Source of the DNA: CAZJKO01 sp964546995
Lineage (GTDB): Bacteria > Bacillota_I > Bacilli_A > RF39 > UBA660
Assembly: GCA_964546995.1 (NCBI GenBank)
Contig: CAZJKO010000015.1
Location: forward strand, 1-21,367
Direction of reading: 5' to 3'
Length of the DNA stretch: 21,367 bases
Shown piece by piece: positions 6,871-14,425 of this stretch. The notes below the pieces were generated by a model, which saw nothing but the letters and a program-made list of their open reading frames with translations, searched no databases and was not told the DNA's origin. Each line of letters begins with the position of its first letter. Position 1 is the first letter of the stretch. A program made the translations under genes and the position numbers.

Positions 6871-7669
6871 ATCTATAATACATGGTTTTGATTAGGGCTT
6901 TTACGTTTTTTCGTAGTTCTTTTGTTCTTCTTCTTTTCGTTTTTAATGTTTCTAATAACGTAAATTCTCTACAGAGGGTAGGGTCTTGGTATATTTTACT
7001 CCATACGTCTATTTCTTTATCCTCTTTTTGAAATAGAATTCCTTTTTCTTCGGCGTCTTCAAAAAAATCAAATTGCAATTGTTTTATCACACTTGTCAAT
7101 TCTTTTTCTTGATAACTTGCCATTATTTTATTTTTTAAAGTAGGGCGGACATCATCCCTTTTTAAGAAATAGTAACGATAGTCATAGGGAAAATGGTAAA
7201 TGATTTGCTCTTTTTCTTCGTAATACATTTGTTTTCTCGTACATTTTTCATAAATATCTTCTAATATATCTGGATGAAGCGGTTCTTTTTGTTTTAAAAT
7301 CTCGATTAAACTGTCTAGACCGAGCGATTCTGTTTTTTCGTATGGATTGTCACTTTCTAAAATCGTCCAAACGATTCTTTCTAACTCGTTTCCCTTTAAT
7401 AATTGTCGATTTAAATAGTAGAGTAGGATGGGATAATTATCCGAATAAAACTTATCGTTTATGTGCATGGTCATTTGAGTGCTTTCCTCGATGATCGTGT
7501 CTTTGTGCAATTGCAAAAAGATGTTTAATATTTTACGATATTGTTCGATTTGACCTTGGAATAACTGTTCAAAATCATGTGTTTCATTTTCTACTAGTAG
7601 GAAGCATAGTTGATTTAATGTATCGTAATTGATGGTTTGATCTTCATTTATTATTTGATTTATCTTCAT
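6869..7669 (-). CDS. Hypothetical all-helical cytoplasmic protein
   Basis: A 266-residue protein I do not recognise. It has no signal peptide, membrane segment or cysteine motif. It is rich in charged and leucine/isoleucine residues in a helical pattern, with aromatic clusters (HFPYDYRYYFLKRDD around 160-175). The C-terminal tail is strongly basic (LKTKRRRTKELRKNVKALIKTMYYR), which could contact nucleic acid or ribosome, though this is only a guess from charge. AAGGAGATG (about 7675-7683 on the complement) supports the ATG at 7669. It is transcribed away from the rlmN operon from an extended -10 at 7692-7700 and converges on the ABC transporter gene. Confidence 0.78.
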   Translation of the reverse strand: MKINQIINEDQTINYDTLNQLCFLLVENETHDFEQLFQGQIEQYRKILNIFLQLHKDTIIEESTQMTMHINDKFYSDNYPILLYYLNRQLLKGNELERIVWTILESDNPYEKTESLGLDSLIEILKQKEPLHPDILEDIYEKCTRKQMYYEEKEQIIYHFPYDYRYYFLKRDDVRPTLKNKIMASYQEKELTSVIKQLQFDFFEDAEEKGILFQKEDKEIDVWSKIYQDPTLCREFTLLETLKTKRRRTKELRKNVKALIKTMYYR

Positions 7670-7691
7670 AGGGCATCTCCTTTTGGCTTCT

Positions 7692-7700
7692 ATTATAACA
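7692..7700 (-). promoter_or_regulatory. Extended -10 promoter of the minus-strand hypothetical gene
   Basis: On the minus strand this reads TGTTATAAT, an exact TGnTATAAT, 23 bases upstream of the ATG at 7669. No convincing -35 is seen. Confidence 0.6.
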
Positions 7701-7763
7701 AAAGCTTGACACTTTTTCTACAGTAATTGTTGATAAAATCTTTTCTATCTTGTAATTCTTTTG

Positions 7764-7769
7764 TATAAT
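7764..7769 (+). promoter_or_regulatory. -10 of the rlmN-stp-prkC-rsgA-rpe operon promoter
   Basis: TATAAT lies 23 bases upstream of the rlmN ATG. A clear -35 at proper spacing is lacking; the TTGACA at 7706-7711 is too far away to pair with it. Confidence 0.55.
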
Positions 7770-7791
7770 AACTATAAGTGGAAGTGGGTTT

Positions 7792-8814
7792 ATGGAAAGT
7801 ATTTATCAAGTGACTTTACCTGAATTAGAAGAATATCTTTTAAATCATGGTGAAAAAAAATTTCGAGCGTTACAAATTTATGAGTGGATTTACCAAAAGC
7901 GAGCGGAAGATTTTTCGCTTATGAGTAATCTTAGTAAAGAATTGATCGAACAGTTACAAAAGGATTTTTTCTTTTCACCGCTTACCGTTTTAAAAAAAGA
8001 AGAAGATGTCGATGTTAAAAAATATTTATTCGAGTTATCTGATTCTGAACATATTGAAGCAGTACTTATGATGCACGATTATGGAACGAGTTTATGTGTC
8101 TCTAGTCAAGTAGGGTGCAATATGGGATGTAAGTTTTGTGAAAGTGGACGGCTTAAGAAGATTCGAAATTTGACTACTGCTGATATGGTTAGTCAGATTT
8201 TGGAAATTGAGAAAGATGCAGGAGTTCGCATTAGTCATGTTGTTGTGATGGGAATCGGGGAACCTTTTGATAATTATGATCAGTTAATTCATTTTATTGA
8301 AATCATCAATCATCCTAAAGCGTTAGCAATTGGTAGTAGACACATTACTGTTTCTACTTGTGGAATTGTACCTAAAATAATTGCCTTTGCTGATTTTCCT
8401 TATCAATGTAATCTAGCCATTAGTCTCCATGCACCGACAGATGAAATTCGAAATCAGATTATGCCGATTAACAAGAGATATCCTTTAGAGGAGTTAATTT
8501 CTACGTTAAAAAAATATTATGAAAAGACGAATCGTCGCCTTACATTTGAATATATTTTACTAGATGGAATTAACGATGATGAAGCTTGTGCTCTTTCCCT
8601 TGCACGTTTGTTGAAAGGTCTCAATTGCTATGTGAATCTGATTCCTTATAACGAGACCAATAACCTTACGTTTAAACGAAGTAGTGCTATACAAATTGCC
8701 AAATTTTATGATATACTAAAGAAAAATAAAATCCAAGTTACCATTAGACGAGAATTCGGGCATAATATTAGTGCGGCATGCGGTCAACTTCGAAGTAAAA
8801 AGGAGGAAGTATGA
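7792..8814 (+). CDS. rlmN: 23S rRNA (adenine-2503-C2)/tRNA (adenine-37-C2) methyltransferase
   Basis: Radical-SAM methylase that makes 2-methyladenosine at A2503 of 23S rRNA and, in characterised homologues, A37 of some tRNAs. It has 340 residues, the usual length. The radical SAM cysteines are C109, C113 and C116 (GCNMGCKFC). The methyl-carrying cysteine is C330 in SAACGQLR, preceded by RREFG. MGIGEP, SLHAP and the C-terminal VNLIPYN are further family motifs. The residues after the cluster read CESG where most RlmN have CATG. It is the first gene of the operon; its last four bases overlap stp as ATGA. The related Cfr resistance methylase has the same core, but the operon context and the AACGQL ending favour RlmN. 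The ribosome binding site is modest (GGAAGTGGG). Confidence 0.95.
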   Translation: MESIYQVTLPELEEYLLNHGEKKFRALQIYEWIYQKRAEDFSLMSNLSKELIEQLQKDFFFSPLTVLKKEEDVDVKKYLFELSDSEHIEAVLMMHDYGTSLCVSSQVGCNMGCKFCESGRLKKIRNLTTADMVSQILEIEKDAGVRISHVVVMGIGEPFDNYDQLIHFIEIINHPKALAIGSRHITVSTCGIVPKIIAFADFPYQCNLAISLHAPTDEIRNQIMPINKRYPLEELISTLKKYYEKTNRRLTFEYILLDGINDDEACALSLARLLKGLNCYVNLIPYNETNNLTFKRSSAIQIAKFYDILKKNKIQVTIRREFGHNISAACGQLRSKKEEV

Positions 8815-9554
8815 AATCATTTTATTTAACAGATGCAGGAAAAGTCAGAAGTCATAATGAAGATAGTGTTATTATTGTTCGAAATCACAATCACGATTAT
8901 TTGATGGCTGTTGCTGATGGAATGGGTGGTCATTCGGCTGGTGAAGTGGCTAGTTCGATTGCGATTAGTTATTTGGGAAAGCATTTTAATGAGACGTTTT
9001 TTAATATGACGAAAGTGGATGCGGTCAATTGGTTACGAGATAGTGTGACAGAAATTAATCGGCTTATTTTTATGTATGAGAAAGATCATCCGGAAAGCAA
9101 GGGAATGGGGACGACTTTGGTTACTTCGATTGTGACAAAGGATTACATTTTATTTGGAAATATTGGCGATTCTTCTGGTTTTGTGATTAAAGATCAGCAT
9201 CTTCATAAAGTAACATACGATCATACTTTGGTAAATCTTTTGGTTAGTGCAGGAGAGCTGACTGAGGAAGAGGCAAAGGAACATCCTAAGAAAAATGTTT
9301 TGATGAAAGCACTTGGTGCTAACGATCCGATCGATGTCGATATCTTTGATTGCGATATGGGGATCGATGCTATTATGCTTTGTAGTGATGGGCTTACGAA
9401 CATGTTAGATGAGGAACAGATTGAGCGCGTGTTGCTTAGCGATTTAGAGATTGAAGATAAAGTTATTAAATTAATTCGAAAAAGTAATAATCGTGGGGGA
9501 ACGGATAATATTTCTGTTAGTTATTTGATTTTAAATGAAGAGGGTGAAGAATAA
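8811..9554 (+). CDS. stp: PP2C-family serine/threonine phosphatase
   Basis: A 247-residue soluble metal-dependent (PPM) phosphatase, the partner that reverses PrkC phosphorylation. All PPM motifs are in order: RSHNEDS (13-19), VADGMGGHSAGE with D36 (34-45), GMGTTLV (98-104), GNIGDSS (116-122), CSDGLTNML with D193 (191-199) and GGTDNISV with D232 (229-236). The aspartates bind the two catalytic Mn/Mg ions. It overlaps rlmN by ATGA and ends two bases before prkC, so translational coupling is likely. It is also called prpC in Bacillus. Confidence 0.96.
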   Translation: MKSFYLTDAGKVRSHNEDSVIIVRNHNHDYLMAVADGMGGHSAGEVASSIAISYLGKHFNETFFNMTKVDAVNWLRDSVTEINRLIFMYEKDHPESKGMGTTLVTSIVTKDYILFGNIGDSSGFVIKDQHLHKVTYDHTLVNLLVSAGELTEEEAKEHPKKNVLMKALGANDPIDVDIFDCDMGIDAIMLCSDGLTNMLDEEQIERVLLSDLEIEDKVIKLIRKSNNRGGTDNISVSYLILNEEGEE

Positions 9555-9556
9555 AA

Positions 9557-11377
9557 ATGGTAATAAAAGGGCAAAAAATTAATGATCGTTACGAGATTAT
9601 TCGTAGTATTGGCGAAGGTGGTATGGCAAATGTGTATTTGGCACACGATACAATTTTGGACCGAGATGTTGCCATTAAAATACTTCGAGGGGATCTTGCT
9701 AGCGATGAAAAATTTGTAAGAAGATTTCAAAGAGAGGCGCTTTCTGCTTCTAGTCTATCTCACCCTAATATTGTTGAGATGTACGATGTTGGTGAAGATA
9801 ATGGCAATTACTTTATCGTGATGGAATATATCGAAGGAAAAACGTTAAAACAACTTCTTAAAAAACGGGGATGTCTTACCTTAAGTGAAGCGATCGATAT
9901 TATGCTTCAACTTACGGATGGAATGAGTCATGCTCACGATAGTTACATTATTCATCGTGATTTGAAACCTCAAAACATTATGATTAGCGATGATGGTGGC
10001 ATCAAGATTACTGACTTTGGAGTGGCGATGGCACTTAATGAGACTCAACTTACTCAAACGAATTCGGTGATGGGAACGGTTCATTATCTTCCTCCGGAAC
10101 AAGCTTCTGGCAAGGGAAGTACGATTCGTAGTGACATTTATTCCATGGGGATTATTTTCTATGAGTTACTTACGGGAATTCTTCCTTTTAAAGGAGAAAG
10201 TGCAGTTGAGATTGCATTAAAACATATGCGTGATCCACTTCCTAGTGTAAGAAAGCAAAATCCAGCAATTCCACAAAGTATTGAAAATATTATTTTGAAA
10301 GCGACGGCTAAAAATCCTAAGAATCGTTATTTAGATGCGAAAGCGATGCATCAAGATTTACTTACGGCTTTAAGCGATGAACGGATGAATGAGGCCAAAT
10401 ATATTTATCCTTATCCTGAACAAGATATGGATGATACGAAGGTTCTTCCAACGATTAAAGAGAAGAAGATTACGGAAGATTCTTTAGAAGATAGTATTGC
10501 TACTCCAATCGATGAAGACAATAGTATTAAAAAGACCAATCGTTGGATTTGGATTCTATCGGGAATTTTAGGGGTAATTATTGTTGTTATTGCCGCCATT
10601 TTCTTGGTTATTCCCGCTTTGACGGAAGTTCCTGATGTTCGGGTTCCTCAAGTTAAAGGTCTTTCTGTTGTCGAAGCAGAAGAAAAACTAAAAAAGGCAG
10701 GTTTCAACGTGGCTGTTGAGATCGAGCGAATCGAAGATGAAACGGAAAAGGGAAAAGTTGTTAAAACAGAACCTAGTGAAGGACGTAGTATTAAAAAAGG
10801 TAGTACGATTAAGATCTATGAGTCGCTTGGAATGGAGACTTATGAAATCGAAGATTATACTGGTCAAAACTACATTGCGGTTAAGACGTTACTTGAGTCT
10901 GTTCATAAATTAAAGGTAACTGTTGAGAAAAAAGAAGTTGAACAAAAAGAAGGCGAAGAAGATAAGGAATACAATGAACAGGAAATTGTTGGTCAAAGTG
11001 TAAAAGCGGGAACCAAAGTAGTTGAAGGAGACGAAATTATTCTCTATATTCCTGATATTTTTGAAGCATATCCTGATATGAAGGCGGAAGGTTGGACTTT
11101 GGAAGATGTCGAAGCATTTGCGAAAAAGTACAATTTGATTCTTACTGTTGAATACGAAGAAAATAGTCAATTTGCTAAGGGTATGGTCATTCGTCAATCG
11201 CGTGCACCTAAGACACCAATTTCTCCTGATGCTTCGCTTAAAGTTGTCATTGCAAAAGAATCGACATCAAAGAATCCGACAGGAGATCCTAATTTAGATG
11301 ACTTGATTCCAAACGAGCCTGGAATGGGAAGTTCTAATACCGATGATGATAAGAATCAAACAGATAAGAAAGAATAG
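9557..11377 (+). CDS. prkC: PASTA-domain serine/threonine protein kinase
   Basis: A 606-residue membrane kinase. The kinase domain (about 11-275) has GEGGMANVY glycine loop, K41 (VAIK), HRDLKPQN with D135, DFG D153, the Thr-rich activation segment and LPPEQ. A juxtamembrane linker rich in acidic residues follows (275-325), then one transmembrane helix (about 329-355). Outside are three PASTA repeats (about 358-424, 425-505, 506-575) that in this family bind peptidoglycan or muropeptides, and a polar Asp/Asn/Lys-rich tail. The second PASTA carries an insert rich in E and K (about 453-472). The ribosome binding site lies inside the end of stp. Known roles in Firmicutes include control of cell wall synthesis, spore germination or division; which applies here is not shown. 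Confidence 0.96.
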   Translation: MVIKGQKINDRYEIIRSIGEGGMANVYLAHDTILDRDVAIKILRGDLASDEKFVRRFQREALSASSLSHPNIVEMYDVGEDNGNYFIVMEYIEGKTLKQLLKKRGCLTLSEAIDIMLQLTDGMSHAHDSYIIHRDLKPQNIMISDDGGIKITDFGVAMALNETQLTQTNSVMGTVHYLPPEQASGKGSTIRSDIYSMGIIFYELLTGILPFKGESAVEIALKHMRDPLPSVRKQNPAIPQSIENIILKATAKNPKNRYLDAKAMHQDLLTALSDERMNEAKYIYPYPEQDMDDTKVLPTIKEKKITEDSLEDSIATPIDEDNSIKKTNRWIWILSGILGVIIVVIAAIFLVIPALTEVPDVRVPQVKGLSVVEAEEKLKKAGFNVAVEIERIEDETEKGKVVKTEPSEGRSIKKGSTIKIYESLGMETYEIEDYTGQNYIAVKTLLESVHKLKVTVEKKEVEQKEGEEDKEYNEQEIVGQSVKAGTKVVEGDEIILYIPDIFEAYPDMKAEGWTLEDVEAFAKKYNLILTVEYEENSQFAKGMVIRQSRAPKTPISPDASLKVVIAKESTSKNPTGDPNLDDLIPNEPGMGSSNTDDDKNQTDKKE

Positions 11378-11386
11378 GGGGATGTT

Positions 11387-12223
11387 ATGAAAGGGGAAAT
11401 CGTTAAAATTTTATCTGATACACACTTTGTGAAGGTGAAAGAAGAAACGATTCCTTGTAAATGTCGGGGAAAATTTCGCAGTCAAGGGATTGTGCCACTA
11501 GTAGGTGATGTGGTTGAAATCGATTTAGAAAAGCAAGTGATCGAGAAGATTTTACCAAGACGAAATGAGTTTGTTCGTCCTGCGGTTAGCAATATCGATC
11601 AAGCTTTTCTAGTGACTAGTGTGAAACATCCCGATTTTTCTTTGGATCTTTTGGACAAACTTCTTTTGGTTATGGAACTTCACCATGTTGAACCAATCAT
11701 TTGTCTTACCAAAGAAGATCTTTTGTCCAAGAATGAAAAAAAGCAAATTCATAAACAAATCTCCTATTATAAAAAGCTAGGATATTCTGTCGTTTCGAAT
11801 CAAAAAATTCGTAAGATTCAAAAATTACTGAAGGGAAAAACTAGTGTTTTTACGGGACAGACAGGAGCAGGTAAAAGTACCTTGCTCAATCGTCTTAATA
11901 AAGAATTGTTGTTAGAAACAGGAGAGATTTCGTATGCTTTGGGCCGTGGGAAACATACGACGAGACATGTAGAACTTATTCCTATGTTCGAAGGAAAAGT
12001 GTTAGATACACCGGGTTTTTCTTCTTTGGATTTTTCCGATTATACAAAGGAGCAAATCCGCGATGGTTTTATCGAGTTTAAGAAATATCCTTGTCTTTAT
12101 CAAGATTGTTTTCATGTAGGTGAAAAAAGTCAAGAATGCAAGGTGAAGCAGGCACTTGAAAATCATAAAATTTTAAAGACGAGATATGATACTTATTTGA
12201 AGATCATGAAACAAGCGAGGTGA
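11387..12223 (+). CDS. rsgA: Ribosome small subunit-dependent GTPase (RsgA/YloQ)
   Basis: A circularly permuted GTPase that helps late maturation of the 30S subunit. It has 278 residues: an N-terminal OB-like fold (1-65), then G4 TKED (108-111), G1 GQTGAGKST (157-165), G3 DTPG (207-210) and a C-terminal zinc site of C236, C241, H243 and C251. The P-loop reads GQTGAGKST, where many RsgA have GxSGVGKSS, a mild variation. A GGGGG ribosome binding site overlaps the prkC stop, and the rsgA stop is itself inside the GAGGTGA binding site for rpe. Confidence 0.95.
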   Translation: MKGEIVKILSDTHFVKVKEETIPCKCRGKFRSQGIVPLVGDVVEIDLEKQVIEKILPRRNEFVRPAVSNIDQAFLVTSVKHPDFSLDLLDKLLLVMELHHVEPIICLTKEDLLSKNEKKQIHKQISYYKKLGYSVVSNQKIRKIQKLLKGKTSVFTGQTGAGKSTLLNRLNKELLLETGEISYALGRGKHTTRHVELIPMFEGKVLDTPGFSSLDFSDYTKEQIRDGFIEFKKYPCLYQDCFHVGEKSQECKVKQALENHKILKTRYDTYLKIMKQAR

Positions 12224-12227
12224 TTTT

Positions 12228-12851
12228 ATGCAAGTAGCAGCATCTTTTTTGAGTAGTAGAAGAATACCTTACGATTTGGAACGACTCAATGTGACGGATG
12301 TCGATTACATTCATGTCGATGTGATGGATGGAAAGTTTGTAAAGAATAAAACGTTTCCTTTTCGTGAGATGAAAAAAATTTCGCGATATACATCAAAGCG
12401 ACTTGATGTTCATTTGATGGTAATGAAGCCTAGCAAATACATTCGAGATTATGCGAGTTTAAATACGGCGTATCTTACAGTTCATCTTTCGACGAAGGAA
12501 GATACGAAAGAGTTGATTCAATTGATTCACTCTTATGGTATTAAAGCAGGGCTTGCCATTAGTCCCAATGAACCTATCGTTTCGATTCTTCCTTATATTC
12601 ACGATATCGATCTTCTTTTACTTATGAGTGTCATGCCTGGTAAATCAGGGCAAGAGTTTTTTGTCGAAACACCTAATCGCTTGCAAGAGTTAAAGAAGTT
12701 GATGAAGGAAGAGGGGGCATCGTTTAAGATTAGTGTCGATGGTGGTATTAATGATCAAACGATCGCTTACGTTTCTTCTGATATCGTAGTAAGTGGTAGT
12801 TATCTACTACAAAGTCCGAATCTTGAAGAAGCCATCCAAACATTGCGTTAA
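12228..12851 (+). CDS. rpe: Ribulose-phosphate 3-epimerase
   Basis: Interconverts D-ribulose 5-phosphate and D-xylulose 5-phosphate in the pentose phosphate pathway; a cytoplasmic TIM barrel. It has 207 residues, slightly short for the family. Metal and catalytic residues are present: H29 and D31 (IHVDVMDG), H62 (DVHLMV) and D171 (VDGGI). MSVMPGKSGQEF and VSGSYLL form the phosphate end of the barrel. The usual N-terminal PSILSADF is replaced by AASFLSSRR, a divergence worth noting. It is the last gene of the operon, closed by the terminator at 12855. In many Firmicutes thiN and rpmB lie nearby, but here the AbiE pair follows. Confidence 0.93.
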   Translation: MQVAASFLSSRRIPYDLERLNVTDVDYIHVDVMDGKFVKNKTFPFREMKKISRYTSKRLDVHLMVMKPSKYIRDYASLNTAYLTVHLSTKEDTKELIQLIHSYGIKAGLAISPNEPIVSILPYIHDIDLLLLMSVMPGKSGQEFFVETPNRLQELKKLMKEEGASFKISVDGGINDQTIAYVSSDIVVSGSYLLQSPNLEEAIQTLR

Positions 12852-12854
12852 ATT

Positions 12855-12880
12855 AGGATACCTTTGTGGTATCTTTTTTA
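12855..12880 (+). terminator. Rho-independent terminator of the rlmN-rpe operon
   Basis: AGGATACC (12855-12862) pairs with GGTATCTT (12868-12875) with one G-T wobble, loop TTTGT, then T-run. It follows four bases after the rpe stop. Confidence 0.88.
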
Positions 12881-12889
12881 TAAAGACTA

Positions 12890-12918
12890 TTTACTTTTTA
12901 ACGAATAATCATTATAAT
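12890..12918 (+). promoter_or_regulatory. Promoter and possible operator of the AbiE pair
   Basis: TTTACT (12890-12895) and TATAAT (12913-12918) are spaced by 17 bp. ATAAT-C-ATTAT (12905-12915) is a perfect inverted repeat overlapping the -10. AbiEi antitoxins characterised elsewhere repress their own promoters by binding inverted repeats, so this is a candidate operator, by inference. Confidence 0.6.
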
Positions 12919-12942
12919 TTTAGTTAGAAAGGAAATGCGTTT

Positions 12943-13536
12943 ATGAGTTATTATGATAAAATTATGAGTATTGTTAAAAAAAACAATGGATATGTAACAA
13001 CGAGTGAAGTTGTGAAAAGTGGAATTGAAAGATTTTTTTTAACCAATATGGTTAAAAAAGGAGAGTTGATTAGACTTTCCAGAGGATATTATGGACTTCC
13101 CAATTATATCGAAGATGATTATTATAAAATATACTCAAGAAGTAAAAATGTCCGATTTTCTATGGCAACAGCACTTTATCTTCATCATTTATCTGATCGG
13201 AATCCTTTAGTGTATCACGTTACTTTACCATATGGATATAGTGGTATTTTACAAAAGCAAAAAGGAGTTGTTCTCAATTTTGTAAAGCGAGAGTTTCTTG
13301 ATTTGGGGGTTATCGAAATGACTTCTCCTTTTGGAATGAAGATTAAAGTTTACGATGTGGAACGAACTATTTGTGATATTATAAAAAATAAACATAAAAT
13401 CGATTCAGAAATTTTTTCTAAAGCATTAAAATCATATGCTACATCTAAAAATAAAAATTTGGCTAAACTTCATCAATATGCAAAAACTATGAATATTGAA
13501 AAAAAGGTAAGTCATTATATGGAGGTTTTATTATAA
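12943..13536 (+). CDS. abiEi: Type IV toxin-antitoxin system antitoxin, AbiEi family
   Basis: A 197-residue protein with an N-terminal winged helix-turn-helix (about 1-55; NNGYVTTSEVVKSGIERFFLTNMVKKGELIRLSRGYYGL) and a C-terminal AbiEi region. YDVERTICDIIK (about 132-143) is typical of this family. It represses the operon and counters AbiEii without a direct protein complex, the definition of type IV. AAGGAA precedes the ATG. The stop codon is directly followed by the abiEii GTG start. The gene appears to the eye more A/T-rich than the rpe operon, consistent with acquisition. Confidence 0.9.
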   Translation: MSYYDKIMSIVKKNNGYVTTSEVVKSGIERFFLTNMVKKGELIRLSRGYYGLPNYIEDDYYKIYSRSKNVRFSMATALYLHHLSDRNPLVYHVTLPYGYSGILQKQKGVVLNFVKREFLDLGVIEMTSPFGMKIKVYDVERTICDIIKNKHKIDSEIFSKALKSYATSKNKNLAKLHQYAKTMNIEKKVSHYMEVLL

Positions 13537-14388
13537 GTGAATAAAGATAAATTAAAAAGTATTATTTCAAAAAAAGCACGTGGAGATAGTGCTTTATCTG
13601 GACAACTTTATCAAATGTATTTTTTTGAACATATTTTGGATCGAATTTCAAAAAGCAAATATAAGCATAATATTATTTTAAAAGGTGGTCTTTTATTATC
13701 TTCTATTATTGGTAATGATATGCGTACTACAAAGGATATGGATGCTACTTTAAAAAGTGTTCCATTAAAAAAAGAAAATGTTCTCCAAATTATCGAAGAA
13801 ATATTAAGTATCGATTTAAATGATGGAATTTCATTTCAAATAAAAGACATTAAAGATATACGTCAAGAAAGTGAATATGGAGGTTTTAGGCTTAATATAT
13901 TATCTTGTCTGTCAACTGTTAAAGTTTATTTGTCCATTGAATTTACAACAGGGGATAAAATAACACCACGAGAAATAGAATATCATTATCATTCTCAATT
14001 TGAGGAGAGAGACATATCTATATTTGCCTATACAATCGAAACAGTTTTAGCAGAAAAATACCAAACCATTGTTGTTCGTGACATTTATAATACCAGAATG
14101 AAAGATTTTTATGATATTTATATTTTAATCCGAGATAATAAAGAAAAAATCGATTTTAAAAATTTCGTTATGGCAATCCATAATACTTTTAAAAATAGAG
14201 ATACAGCGTTAAATATAGACGATATTAGAAAACAGTTTGATTCTATGAAAACGAACGAGCAATTAAGGAAATTGTGGAGAAATTATCAGGTTACAGCGCC
14301 ATATTCTAGTGGTATTTCTTTTGAAAATTTGTTTGATGCTCTTGATTACATAACAAATATATTGAGTAACGAAATGATTGTTGTTTAA
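13537..14388 (+). CDS. abiEii: Type IV toxin-antitoxin system toxin, AbiEii-type nucleotidyltransferase
   Basis: A 283-residue nucleotidyltransferase-fold toxin. The start is GTG, abutting the abiEi stop, with GGAGG at 13521-13525 inside abiEi. The fold signature is ILKGGLLLSSIIG then RTTKDMDATL: glycines 50-51 and the acidic pair D67/D69. EKYQTI and RMKDFYDIYIL are the later family motifs. AbiEii proteins use NTPs to modify cellular targets (in studied MenT-type relatives, tRNA acceptor ends) and stop growth, giving abortive phage infection. The catalytic residues look intact, so the toxin should be active. It is followed closely by the U32 gene. Confidence 0.9.
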   Translation: MNKDKLKSIISKKARGDSALSGQLYQMYFFEHILDRISKSKYKHNIILKGGLLLSSIIGNDMRTTKDMDATLKSVPLKKENVLQIIEEILSIDLNDGISFQIKDIKDIRQESEYGGFRLNILSCLSTVKVYLSIEFTTGDKITPREIEYHYHSQFEERDISIFAYTIETVLAEKYQTIVVRDIYNTRMKDFYDIYILIRDNKEKIDFKNFVMAIHNTFKNRDTALNIDDIRKQFDSMKTNEQLRKLWRNYQVTAPYSSGISFENLFDALDYITNILSNEMIVV

Positions 14389-14425
14389 TGTAAGAATATT
14401 ATTTTATTTTTTGGGTGGTGATATT

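Noticed and set aside
7706..7711. TTGACA as the -35 of the rlmN operon
   Set aside because: The nearest TATAAT (7764) is 52 bp away and there is no good -10 at 16-18 bp, so it is probably accidental.
7792..8814. Cfr-type antibiotic resistance methylase
   Set aside because: The protein resembles Cfr at the cluster cysteines, but the AACGQL ending, length and placement in the stp-prkC-rsgA operon fit housekeeping RlmN.
14378..14425. N-terminal extension of the U32 protein
   Set aside because: The in-frame ATG at 14378 overlaps abiEii and has no ribosome binding site, whereas GGGTGGTG directly precedes the ATG at 14426.
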